Below the pieces are notes generated by a model, which worked only from the letters and a program-made list of their open reading frames with translations, had not been told where the DNA came from and searched no databases. A stretch of DNA of 64,000 nucleotides from Halomonas sp. HL-48 (GTDB taxonomy: Bacteria > Pseudomonadota > Gammaproteobacteria > Pseudomonadales > Halomonadaceae). The position numbers and the translations under genes are program-made. The stretch spans positions 186,001 to 250,000 of the forward strand of contig NZ_LJZS01000003.1 in assembly GCF_001314875.1 (NCBI RefSeq), written 5' to 3'. This document shows positions 30,891 to 39,727 of the stretch, one piece after another; position 1 is the stretch's first letter, and every line of letters begins with the position of its first letter.

Positions 30891-31517
30891 ATGGGAGTTG
30901 TGGCCAAACGGTCGTCAATGATTTTTTATTCAGGTAATGATGATCATTTCAGTCATCGTGTGCGCATCGTGCTGGCTGAGAAAGGCGTGGCGGTCGATGT
31001 TGTCGATGTAACCGGCGAAAATGTACCCGACGAACTCGCCGATTTGAACCCCTACAACAGCGTGCCGACGCTGCTCGACCGCGACCTGGTGCTTTACGAG
31101 TCCAAGGTCATGATGGAGTACCTGGACGAGCGTTTTCCGCATCCGCCTCTTCTGCCCGTTTATCCCGTGGCACGTGCGCAAAGCCGCCTCTGGATGCATC
31201 GCATCGAGCGCGAATGGTGCCCGATGGTCGAGCAGATCGTCAGCGGTGGGAAAAAAGACGCCGAGAAGGCGCGCAAAGAACTGCGCGAAAGCCTGATTGG
31301 AATTTCGCCGATTTTCGAAGATATGCCGTACTTCATGAGCGATGAGTTCACCCTGGTGGACTGTTGCCTGGCGCCCATTCTATGGCGCTTACCTGCGCTG
31401 AATATTGAGCTGCCGGAAAAGCAGGTCAAGCCGCTGCTGAGCTATATGTCGCGTGTGTTTGAGCGAGACGCTTTCAAGGCTGCGCTTAACGAGCGCGAAA
31501 AAGAAATGCGTGCTTGA
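30891..31517 (+). CDS. sspA: Stringent starvation protein A
   Basis: GST-fold RNA-polymerase-associated protein (208 aa) involved in starvation and acid tolerance and, in E. coli, in lowering H-NS levels. The thioredoxin-like N-terminus ([21 protein letters not shown]) and the [19 protein letters not shown] segment are typical. The start at 30891 has GAGG upstream; the longer in-frame start (30819) lacks support. The order petABC-sspA-sspB is conserved in gammaproteobacteria. Confidence 0.95.
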   Translation: MGVVAKRSSMIFYSGNDDHFSHRVRIVLAEKGVAVDVVDVTGENVPDELADLNPYNSVPTLLDRDLVLYESKVMMEYLDERFPHPPLLPVYPVARAQSRLWMHRIEREWCPMVEQIVSGGKKDAEKARKELRESLIGISPIFEDMPYFMSDEFTLVDCCLAPILWRLPALNIELPEKQVKPLLSYMSRVFERDAFKAALNEREKEMRA

Positions 31518-31527
31518 ACTCACACGG

Positions 31528-31546
31528 GGCCTCGCCTGGCGGGGCC
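31528..31546 (+). terminator. Attenuator-like hairpin between sspA and sspB
   Basis: GGCCTCGC (31528-31535) pairs with GCGGGGCC (31539-31546), including one T-G wobble, around a 3-base loop. It is followed by TGTTTGT. The T-run is interrupted, so partial termination or 3'-end stabilisation of sspA mRNA is more likely than full termination. Confidence 0.4.
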
Positions 31547-31571
31547 TGTTTGTCAGGAGGAGCGAGTCTAG

Positions 31572-32072
31572 ATGAAATCGAGCCGTCCTTATATCGCCCG
31601 TGCGCTTTACGAATGGCTGCTGGACAATGAGCTGACTCCCCACTTGGTGGTGGATGCCACCCAGCCGGGTGTCGAGGTGCCGCGTCAATTCGTCCAGAAC
31701 GGTCAAATCGTCCTGAACGTCGCGCCCACTGCGGTGCGAGATCTGTTCATGGAAAACCAGGCCATCGGCTTCAACGCCCGGTTTGGCGGTCAGCCGATGC
31801 AGGTAATGATCCCCACGCCGGCGCTTATCGCCATCTATGCCCGTGAAAACGGGGCTGGAATGGTCTTCGGTCATGAGCCTGAGCTGACCTCGTCGGAAGA
31901 GGAAGAGCCGTTGGACGAGACGCCGACCCCCGGCAAGCCGACGCTTTCGGTAACCGATCCAGCCCCCGAGGCTGAGTCGTCCACCGATAGCCCGACGTCG
32001 GGCACCTCTGGGGATGCGCCCAAAAGCAAATCCGGCGGCAAGAAAAAGCCGTCGCTGCGTGTGGTGAAATAG
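31572..32072 (+). CDS. sspB: ClpXP adaptor SspB
   Basis: Adaptor (166 aa) that tethers ssrA-tagged proteins to ClpXP. The folded domain (about residues 1-110) has the family's SSRPYIARALYEWLLDNELTPH start and GQIVLNVAP core. It is followed by a long flexible, acidic and Ser/Pro-rich linker and a short basic/hydrophobic tail (PSLRVVK) that matches the ClpX-binding C-terminal motif. AGGAGG precedes the ATG. It is the second gene of sspAB. Confidence 0.95.
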   Translation: MKSSRPYIARALYEWLLDNELTPHLVVDATQPGVEVPRQFVQNGQIVLNVAPTAVRDLFMENQAIGFNARFGGQPMQVMIPTPALIAIYARENGAGMVFGHEPELTSSEEEEPLDETPTPGKPTLSVTDPAPEAESSTDSPTSGTSGDAPKSKSGGKKKPSLRVVK

Positions 32073-32105
32073 CCGCTTTCGTAGTACCGCGCTGCAAATG
32101 GCTAT

Positions 32106-32138
32106 AAAAAAACCTCGCTGTCTTGCAGCGAGGTTTTT
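32106..32138. terminator. Bidirectional terminator between sspB and dolP
   Basis: AAAAACCTCGCTG (32108-32120) pairs perfectly with CAGCGAGGTTTTT (32126-32138) around a TCTTG loop. The A-run on the left and T-run on the right make it functional in both directions, as fits two convergent genes. Confidence 0.92.
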
Positions 32139-32157
32139 GTTTGCCTGACGCCTGGGC

Positions 32158-32742
32158 TCAGTCGATATATTCGAAGACCTTGACGATGCGCTGCACCCCC
32201 GCCACGTTTGAGGCTGCATTGACAATGCGCTCCGCTTCATCCCGCGACACCATGCCCATGATGTAGACACTGGCGTTTTCGGTGGTCACCTTGAGCTTCG
32301 AGGAGTCAATGCTGTCATTGGTGGCTAGCCGTCCGATCACGTTGCTGGTTAACCAGGTATCGGTAAGCCGTTGAGAGGAGGGCAGGCGGGCGGCTACCGT
32401 CAGTTCATTGTAAACGTCGTCGACGCCGCGCAGGTCGGCGGTGACGCTTTCTGCCTTATCACGCAGCTCCTCGCTGGGCACCTGGCCGACCAGCAGTACC
32501 ACACCGTTGAAGCTATGCGGACGGATCCGCGCATCACCCAGGCGTCCGTCGGCCCGTTCAAGCGCGCGACCGACTTCGCGTTCGATCGTTTCGTCAACGG
32601 CCGCCACGTCTTCGCTGCGCTGGCCGTAGTTTGATGAATCAACCCGGGTGTTGGTGGCGCAGCCGGCCAACAGGATGCTTGCGCCAAGTGCCGCTGCCAT
32701 CAGCAGGCGAGATAAACGCGAAGTGGGAAGGTATAAACTCAT
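32158..32742 (-). CDS. dolP: BON-domain outer-membrane lipoprotein DolP (YraP)
   Basis: Outer-membrane lipoprotein (194 aa) with two BON domains; in E. coli it binds anionic phospholipid, localises to the division site and supports the BAM complex. The lipobox LAGC follows a hydrophobic signal (LLMAAALGASILLAGC, Cys near residue 28). The two BON repeats are about residues 45-115 and 125-190. It is the last gene of the lpoA-yraN-diaA-dolP operon, as in E. coli. Confidence 0.92.
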   Translation of the reverse strand: MSLYLPTSRLSRLLMAAALGASILLAGCATNTRVDSSNYGQRSEDVAAVDETIEREVGRALERADGRLGDARIRPHSFNGVVLLVGQVPSEELRDKAESVTADLRGVDDVYNELTVAARLPSSQRLTDTWLTSNVIGRLATNDSIDSSKLKVTTENASVYIMGMVSRDEAERIVNAASNVAGVQRIVKVFEYID

Positions 32743-32774
32743 GATAGGTTCCTTTTCATTGACGACGATGCGGG

Positions 32775-33383
<609 letters not shown>

Positions 33384-33755
33384 TCAAAAAGCGTCAAACG
33401 CGGCCTTCACCCACTCGATGTCAACATCAGGGGGCGTGCCGGTCATGGCGACAACATCAAAACGACACGGCACAGGCTGACGTAAAGCGGCCAGGTATAA
33501 CCGTGCGGCCCGTACCAGCCGCTGCTGTTTCTGAGCCGTTACCGATTCAAGTGGGTGCCCGTAGCGACTCGACTTACGATGTTTGACCTCGACGAAGACT
33601 AGAATATCCGCGTCTTGCATGATGAGGTCAAGCTCACCGCCCTTAACATGATGATTGCTGGCGATTAAACGCAGCCCTCGCTGCTGAAGCCATTGAGCCG
33701 CCACCTGCTCAATGGCCTGGCCTCGGGCGCGTGCGGTTTTGGAACTAGTCGTCAT
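33384..33755 (-). CDS. yraN: UPF0102 nuclease-fold protein YraN
   Basis: Small protein (123 aa from MTTSSKTARARG) of the UPF0102 family with an endonuclease-like fold; the function is not established. Conserved residues appear in EQVAAQWLQQRGLRLIASN, GELDLIMQD and VFVEVKHRKSSRYG (a D-ExK-type nuclease pattern). The start overlaps the lpoA 3' end by 11 bases, so it is translationally coupled to lpoA. An earlier in-frame ATG 12 codons upstream lies deeper in lpoA and is less likely. Confidence 0.88.
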   Translation of the reverse strand: MTTSSKTARARGQAIEQVAAQWLQQRGLRLIASNHHVKGGELDLIMQDADILVFVEVKHRKSSRYGHPLESVTAQKQQRLVRAARLYLAALRQPVPCRFDVVAMTGTPPDVDIEWVKAAFDAF

Positions 33756-35286
33756 CGCGCTCGTCGTTGTCTTCCTGGTCTTCTTCTTCATCGCCCAGCA
33801 GGCCAGGGATCAGGATCGGTGAAGGCGTGCCATTCTGGAACTTGGCCCAGGGAAGCTCGCGGTAAATCCGCCCGTCGCCGGTGAGGAATAGCTTGCCAGT
33901 GCTGCCGTCGAGGCCTTCCAGCTCAGAAAAATCCGACAGGCGGGTGGCGATTTCGTAAGCATCGACCCCCATGGCCATCAAGCGGAACGTGGAGGCGTCG
34001 GACTCTTCGCGCAGTCGCTGGTAGCTATCGTAGAAAGGCAGTACCTCTTCGCCACCCACGGCAGCATCGGGGATCTGCCAAGGAATATCCATGAACATCA
34101 CATCGTTGAGGTCCTGATCGAGACGGGTCTGGCGGCCCCCTTCGTGAAGATGGGAGGTCGCATAGACGGGCAGGTCCTGGGCGTAGTGGTAGTCCATCGT
34201 CGGCGGCACCTGGCGCGCATAGTCCGGAAGCGCGAGCAGGAAGAGGGCGTCAATATCATCAAGCTGCGCGCGTTCACCGCGCACGTTCAGGGCGGTTTTT
34301 ACCGCGTCGGAGACCGGGTTTTCCGGGTTGTAGCGCACCGCATTGGTGATGTCTCCACCCTGGCGCTGCCACTGGTTCCAGAACGCTTCACCCACGCGCT
34401 GGCCCCAGTCGTTGTCCGGGACCATTAGCGTCATCTTGCGGTGGCCATCCTGCCAGGCACGGTGGGCGGCCTGGCGTGCTTCGTCCTCAGCGGAGAGGCC
34501 AAACTGGAAAAGCCGTTTCGCCTGATTACGCTCGCTGCTGCCGTAATTGAGTGCCAGGGTGGGCACCGGCACGCTATCGCGTTGCTCAAGCTGGGTAACC
34601 TGCTCCTTGTCGAGGGGGCCGATCATGACCTGGGCGTTCATCTGCTGGGCGCGATCATAAAGCTCGTTGAGCGAATATTTCGAGGCATCAAGAAAGCTCA
34701 GCTCCACGTCGTCGCCCTTGATGTCATGATGACGGCGCATGGCCGACGCGAGGGTCTCGGCCACGTTACTCAACGCGCCGGACTCCGGCAGGGCCACCGC
34801 AACACGGTTGATCGTTTCACCTTCGAGCTCGGGCAGCGCAAAGCGCTCCGGGTCGGGCTTGTCGAGGGTCTCGCGCGCCCAGCGCTGGCGGTCTTCGAGC
34901 GTGCGCTGTTCGTCCGACTGCATGGCGAGTTCGTCGTCGAGCACCTGAGTGGCGCGCAGCACACTGTCGGGCTCGTCGAGCGCGCGAGCCAGCTCAGAAA
35001 ACAGCAGGGCCCAACGTACCCGGTCTGACTCGGACAGTGCTTGCTCATCGATGTCCCCGGCGGCGTCGAAGGCATCCTCACGTTCACCCTGGCGGGCAAA
35101 GATATTGGCCGCCTCGAGACGCGTCTTGGCCGCCTGTTCGGGTTCCTGTTCCTCTGCCTGGCTGAGTAGCTGGCCGGGGTCCTGGTCGGGAATGCGGTCG
35201 ACAACGCTTGGAGACTGCGTCGCACAACCCGCAACGAGAAGCGCCATGAGCGTAGCGGCGAGAAAGCCACGTAATGACTGTTTCAT
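33745..35286 (-). CDS. lpoA: Penicillin-binding protein activator LpoA
   Basis: Outer-membrane lipoprotein (513 aa) that reaches through the periplasm to stimulate the bifunctional synthase PBP1A. The lipobox LVAGC sits near residue 18-22 after MKQSLRGFLAATLMAL. The N-terminal TPR-like part (about 30-200) is followed by a type-I periplasmic-binding-protein fold (about 230-490). It ends in a markedly acidic tail (DEEEDQEDNDERDDD). The chosen ATG has AAGGAAGG upstream. It is divergent from rsmI, the usual arrangement. Confidence 0.93.
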   Translation of the reverse strand: MKQSLRGFLAATLMALLVAGCATQSPSVVDRIPDQDPGQLLSQAEEQEPEQAAKTRLEAANIFARQGEREDAFDAAGDIDEQALSESDRVRWALLFSELARALDEPDSVLRATQVLDDELAMQSDEQRTLEDRQRWARETLDKPDPERFALPELEGETINRVAVALPESGALSNVAETLASAMRRHHDIKGDDVELSFLDASKYSLNELYDRAQQMNAQVMIGPLDKEQVTQLEQRDSVPVPTLALNYGSSERNQAKRLFQFGLSAEDEARQAAHRAWQDGHRKMTLMVPDNDWGQRVGEAFWNQWQRQGGDITNAVRYNPENPVSDAVKTALNVRGERAQLDDIDALFLLALPDYARQVPPTMDYHYAQDLPVYATSHLHEGGRQTRLDQDLNDVMFMDIPWQIPDAAVGGEEVLPFYDSYQRLREESDASTFRLMAMGVDAYEIATRLSDFSELEGLDGSTGKLFLTGDGRIYRELPWAKFQNGTPSPILIPGLLGDEEEDQEDNDERDDD

Positions 35287-35396
35287 GTATCCTTCCTTAG
35301 TTTCCATTTGCGCCATCGCTGCTGGTCAACGATTTGGCGGCTACTGCACAAGCATAGCGTACCGTGGGGCAAGCCATTGACGAATTGGGAGTCACG

Positions 35397-36254
35397 ATGA
35401 CACAGACACCACCGGGAACATTGTACGTGGTCGCCACGCCGATTGGGAATTTGGATGATCTATCCGCCCGAGCCATTCGGCTGCTTGGTGACGTCGCGCG
35501 AGTCGCCGCCGAGGACACACGCCACAGCGCGCGCCTGTTATCGCACCTGGGCTTGAACAAGCCGATGCTTTCTTTGCACGAACACAACGAAGCGCGACGG
35601 GTTGAAACCCTGGACCGTTATCTCGCTGAAGGCGAGGATATTGCCTTGATTAGCGATGCTGGAACCCCGTTGATCAGCGACCCGGGCTTTGTCTTGGTGC
35701 GCGAATTGCGGGCCCGTCACCGTCATATCGTGCCGGTGCCGGGCCCCTGTGCTCTGATTACCGCGCTCTCGGGGGCGGGGCTTCCCACCGATCGTTTCGT
35801 GTTTGGTGGGTTTCTGCCCGCCAAGCCGGGGGCGCGTCGCCAAGCACTGGACGGCTGGAAGACTCGCGAAGAGACGCTGGTGTTTTACGAATCTCCGCAT
35901 CGTATCGTGCATACCCTCGAGGCGCTCAATGAGCAACTGGCCGAGCGCGACGTGGTATTGGCTCGCGAATTGACCAAGACCTTTGAAACCTTCCTCCACG
36001 GTACGCCGGCCTCCTTGCTTTCTCAGTTGGCCGATGACCCCAATCAGGCGCGCGGCGAGTTTGTGGTGATTGTCGCCGGTGCGCCCCCGGCCGTGCAAAG
36101 CGAACAGCAGTCGATCGACGCCGATACCTTGCTTGAGGCCTTGCTGGCCGAGGGGGTCGGCGTCAAGCAGGCGGCGGGTGTGGCCGCGCGCTTGTTTAGC
36201 GGCCGCAAGCAAACCTGGTATGCCCGGTTGCAGGCAATGAAAGGTGATCATTGA
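35397..36254 (+). CDS. rsmI: 16S rRNA (cytidine-2'-O)-methyltransferase RsmI
   Basis: Methylates C1402 of 16S rRNA at the ribose 2'-O. It has 285 aa from MTQTPPGTLYVVATPIGN with GGGAG 7 bases upstream; an in-frame ATG at 35364 lacks a ribosome binding site. The tetrapyrrole-methylase fold motifs AEDTRHSARLL, LISDAGTPLISDPGF and VPVPGPCALITALSGAGLP are intact. RsmH, which methylates the base of the same nucleotide, is encoded just downstream after rnpB. Its stop codon overlaps the -35 element of rnpB. Confidence 0.96.
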   Translation: MTQTPPGTLYVVATPIGNLDDLSARAIRLLGDVARVAAEDTRHSARLLSHLGLNKPMLSLHEHNEARRVETLDRYLAEGEDIALISDAGTPLISDPGFVLVRELRARHRHIVPVPGPCALITALSGAGLPTDRFVFGGFLPAKPGARRQALDGWKTREETLVFYESPHRIVHTLEALNEQLAERDVVLARELTKTFETFLHGTPASLLSQLADDPNQARGEFVVIVAGAPPAVQSEQQSIDADTLLEALLAEGVGVKQAAGVAARLFSGRKQTWYARLQAMKGDH

Positions 36255-36279
36255 GGCGAACGTAAGGCGCTGGTATGCT
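36251..36279 (+). promoter_or_regulatory. Promoter of rnpB
   Basis: TTGAGG (36251-36256) and TATGCT (36274-36279) are separated by 17 bases, and TGG just before the -10 gives an extended -10 element. The 5' end of the mature RNA predicted from the P1 helix (36287) is 8 bases after the -10, exactly where transcription should begin. The -35 overlaps the rsmI stop codon. Confidence 0.75.
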
Positions 36280-36286
36280 TGCCGCC

Positions 36287-36653
<367 letters not shown>

Positions 36654-36663
36654 CCATCCACAA

Positions 36664-36690
36664 GGGCATGCCCCGGCATGCCCGTTTAAT
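36664..36690 (+). terminator. Palindromic hairpin between rnpB and rsmH
   Basis: GGGCATGCC (36664-36672) and GGCATGCCC (36675-36683) form an almost continuous palindrome, best drawn as a 7-bp stem with a 6-base loop. It is followed by GTTTAAT rather than a clean T-run. It lies 10 bases after the rnpB P1 helix and 23 before rsmH, so it may act as a leaky terminator for rnpB or an attenuator for the dcw operon. Confidence 0.5.
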
Positions 36691-36706
36691 ATCCTGTGAG
36701 TGTACT

Positions 36707-37663
36707 ATGCCGTCACCTGACACCGATCAGGCCAGCGCCCATTTCGAGCATACCAGCGTGCTACTGGACGGTGCCGTCGATGCCCTCGTGCATCAACCCG
36801 ACGGCGTATACCTCGACGGCACCTTTGGCCGCGGCGGTCACTCGCGGGTCATCCTTTCGCGCCTGAATGATACAGGGCGCTTGATTGCCCTTGACCGAGA
36901 CCCCCAGGCCGTGGCCGCCGCGGCAGCTATCACAGATGCGCGCTTTACGATGGTTCAGCGCGATTTTGCCCGGCTGGCCGAAGTGGCCAAAGAGCAGGGC
37001 GTGCACGGCAAGCTGGCCGGTATCCTGTTGGATGTGGGGGTGTCCTCGCCGCAGTTGGACGATCCTGAGCGTGGCTTCAGCTTTATGCGTAATGGACCGT
37101 TGGACATGCGCATGGACCCCACTCAGGGAGAAAGCGCCGCCGAGTTTCTCGCCCATGCCAGCGAATCGACAATCGCGCACGTGTTTAAATCCTACGGCGA
37201 AGAACGGTTTGCGAAACGGCTGGCGCGGGCGGTGGTGACACGACGCAGCGAAACGCCCTTTACGCATACCGTCGATCTGGCCGAGGTGTTGAAAGCGGCG
37301 CATCCCGCCTGGGAGAAAGGCCGGCACCCCGCCACCAAGGCCTTCCAGGGGCTGCGCATTTATTTGAACGGCGAGCTGGAGCAGCTGGATGCCGCCCTTG
37401 AGGCGGCACTTGATGCCTTGGCGCCGGGCGGCCACCTGGTGGTCATCAGTTTCCATTCGCTGGAGGATCGCCGCGTGAAGCGGTTCATTCGCCATCACGT
37501 CCGGGGCGACACGCATTTACCCCGCGGCGTGCCGATTCGGGATGACCAATTGAATCGTCGTCTGGAGGCGCTGGGCAAGGGAAGGCGGCCAAGTGACGAC
37601 GAAGTAACCGATAATCCACGTGCCCGCAGCGCGGTCATGCGAGCGGCGCGCAAACGAGTTTGA
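36707..37663 (+). CDS. rsmH: 16S rRNA (cytosine-N4)-methyltransferase RsmH
   Basis: Methylates N4 of C1402 in 16S rRNA (318 aa from [20 protein letters not shown]). The SAM-binding [16 protein letters not shown] and [19 protein letters not shown] segments are typical of MraW. The reading frame is open much further upstream, but that part is rnpB. It is the first gene of the dcw cluster here; mraZ, which normally precedes it, is missing. ftsL starts 10 bases after the stop. Confidence 0.97.
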   Translation: MPSPDTDQASAHFEHTSVLLDGAVDALVHQPDGVYLDGTFGRGGHSRVILSRLNDTGRLIALDRDPQAVAAAAAITDARFTMVQRDFARLAEVAKEQGVHGKLAGILLDVGVSSPQLDDPERGFSFMRNGPLDMRMDPTQGESAAEFLAHASESTIAHVFKSYGEERFAKRLARAVVTRRSETPFTHTVDLAEVLKAAHPAWEKGRHPATKAFQGLRIYLNGELEQLDAALEAALDALAPGGHLVVISFHSLEDRRVKRFIRHHVRGDTHLPRGVPIRDDQLNRRLEALGKGRRPSDDEVTDNPRARSAVMRAARKRV

Positions 37664-37673
37664 TCAGGTAATC

Positions 37674-38009
37674 ATGAGCATGGAGCAACTTGATCGGTGG
37701 CTATCCACTTTACAGGCTGAGTGGCCTTTTACGTTTCGGCTGCGGCCCTGGCCGGTAGCGTTCAGCCTGGTTTTCTTGGCCTGCCTCGTCACGGCGTTTA
37801 GTGTTGTGGCGACTACTCACGCGACGCGTGGCCAATACGCACAGCTGCAGCAGCTGGAACAGGAAGAGAGCCAGCTCAACACCGAGTGGGGCCAGCTGCT
37901 ACTCGAGGAAGGCGCCTGGTCAACGCCCGCCCGGATCGAGCAAATCGCCACCCAGCGCCTGGGCATGCGCATTCCCGACGTCAACGACGTTGAGGTCATC
38001 CGACCATGA
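37674..38009 (+). CDS. ftsL: Cell division protein FtsL
   Basis: Bitopic division protein (111 aa) of the FtsQLB complex that activates FtsWI. A short cytoplasmic tail is followed by one transmembrane helix (VAFSLVFLACLVTAFSVVATTHA, about residues 31-53). A periplasmic leucine-zipper-like coiled coil (YAQLQQLEQEESQLNTEWGQL) comes next. The end (RIEQIATQRLGMRIPD) is the family motif. The start is either ATG at 37674 or 37680. It overlaps ftsI by 4 bases. Confidence 0.93.
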   Translation: MSMEQLDRWLSTLQAEWPFTFRLRPWPVAFSLVFLACLVTAFSVVATTHATRGQYAQLQQLEQEESQLNTEWGQLLLEEGAWSTPARIEQIATQRLGMRIPDVNDVEVIRP

Positions 38010-39712
38010 GCTTCCAGCGCCGTGGCGTAAGCTCACGTCAAGCCCCTGTCGCGCCGCCTCTGCCGGGAGGGCGGTTTTTCGTTATTGTGCTGATCATGGC
38101 CATCACCTCGGCGGTTCTGATTGGCCGGATCACCCTGCTTCAAGTCATCGACCGTCCGTTTCTACAGAGTCAGGGCGATGCGCGCACGCTGCGCAACGAG
38201 GTGATTCCCGCTCACCGGGGGATGATTACCGACCGTAACGGCGAGCCGCTGGCGATATCGACCCCTGTCGTGACCCTTTGGGCTAACCCTCAGGAACTTC
38301 CCGCCGACCCCATCCAGCGCATCGTCCTCGCCCAGGCGCTGGGGATGTCACTGGAGGCTTTCGAAGCTCGGGTGGCGCGCTACAGCGAGCATGAGTTCAT
38401 GTATTTGCGCCGTCAGATGACACCTGAGGCCGCGCAACGCATCCTCGATTTGCGCACGCCCGGTGTTTATCCTCAGCGTGAATACAAGCGCTACTACCCC
38501 GCCGGTGAAGTGGCAGCCCAACTGATGGGCGTTACCAACGTTGACGATGTCGGCCAGGAAGGTCTCGAGCTGGCCTATCAGCCGCATCTCGCCGGTCACC
38601 CGGGCCAGCGGCGCGTCATCAAGGATCGCCGTGGGCGCCTGGTTAGGGAACTGGATGTGATCCGCGAAGCGCAGCCCGGCGGCGACCTGACCCTCTCGAT
38701 CGACCAACGCTTGCAGTACATGGCCTACCGTGAACTGCGCTCGGCGGTTGCCGAAAACGAGGCCAACGGCGGTATGCTGGTCATGATGGACGCTCGCAGT
38801 GGCGAGGTGCTGGCCATGGCCAATCTGCCGTCCTACAACCCCAATAACCGGGCTGGAATCGACCCGCGGGGGCTGCGTAACCAGGCGCTGGTCGATGTGT
38901 TTGAGCCTGGCTCGGTAATGAAGCCGCTGGCCATGTCGGCGGTGCTTGAAAGCGAAGGCTTTGACCGCGATACCGTTGTGGATACGTCGCCTGGCTGGAT
39001 GCGGATCGATGAGTACACGATTCGGGATATACGCAACTACGGCGAGCTGGATCTGGCGGGGATTCTGGAGAAATCGTCCAACATCGGCATGTCCCAGCTC
39101 GCGCTTGAGCTCCATGACGTGGCAATCTGGGAAAAGTATCACCAGCTTGGCTTCGGCCAAAGTGCCGAAACGGGCTTCCCCGGTGAAACCACCGGTCACT
39201 TGCCTGCGCCGATACGCTGGTCGCGCAGCGAGCGGGCAGCGCTTTCCTACGGCTATGGCCTGTCAGTGTCGGCGGTCCAACTGGCCAGTGCCTATACTGC
39301 CATTGCCAATGATGGCACCCGCTTGACGCCATCGCTGTTACGCTTATCTTCTCCGCCTGAGGGAACATCGGCGATGTCACCTGATGTGGCCAATGACCTA
39401 CTGGATATCCTCGAGACGTCCGTGGGTGCCTACTCGGGCGGGCGTCGAGCGCGGGTCGAGGGCTACCGCGTGGGTGGCAAGACCGGCACGGTGCGTAAGT
39501 CGGGGCAAGGTGGTTATGCCACGGATGCCTATCGCAGCGTGTTTGCGGGTATTGCGCCGATTTCGGATCCGCGTATTGTCACCGTGGTCATGATCGATCA
39601 CCCCAAGGCCGGCGAGTTCTACGGCGGTGCCGTGGCTGCGCCGGTGTTCTCGAGTGTTACCGGCAATGCGCTGCGGCTGCTGGATGTGCCCCCCGATCAT
39701 GAAGTTGAATAA
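38006..39712 (+). CDS. ftsI: Septal peptidoglycan transpeptidase FtsI (PBP3)
   Basis: Class B penicillin-binding protein (568 aa) cross-linking septal peptidoglycan together with FtsW. The transmembrane anchor is about residues 24-45, followed by the pedestal domain. The active-site SxxK is in EPGSVMKPLAMS, SxN in EKSSNIGMSQL and KTG in GGKTGTVRKSG, all intact. It overlaps ftsL and precedes murE by 15 bases with an AGGGAAGGAG site. Confidence 0.97.
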   Translation: MSFQRRGVSSRQAPVAPPLPGGRFFVIVLIMAITSAVLIGRITLLQVIDRPFLQSQGDARTLRNEVIPAHRGMITDRNGEPLAISTPVVTLWANPQELPADPIQRIVLAQALGMSLEAFEARVARYSEHEFMYLRRQMTPEAAQRILDLRTPGVYPQREYKRYYPAGEVAAQLMGVTNVDDVGQEGLELAYQPHLAGHPGQRRVIKDRRGRLVRELDVIREAQPGGDLTLSIDQRLQYMAYRELRSAVAENEANGGMLVMMDARSGEVLAMANLPSYNPNNRAGIDPRGLRNQALVDVFEPGSVMKPLAMSAVLESEGFDRDTVVDTSPGWMRIDEYTIRDIRNYGELDLAGILEKSSNIGMSQLALELHDVAIWEKYHQLGFGQSAETGFPGETTGHLPAPIRWSRSERAALSYGYGLSVSAVQLASAYTAIANDGTRLTPSLLRLSSPPEGTSAMSPDVANDLLDILETSVGAYSGGRRARVEGYRVGGKTGTVRKSGQGGYATDAYRSVFAGIAPISDPRIVTVVMIDHPKAGEFYGGAVAAPVFSSVTGNALRLLDVPPDHEVE

Positions 39713-39727
39713 AGGGAAGGAGATTGC

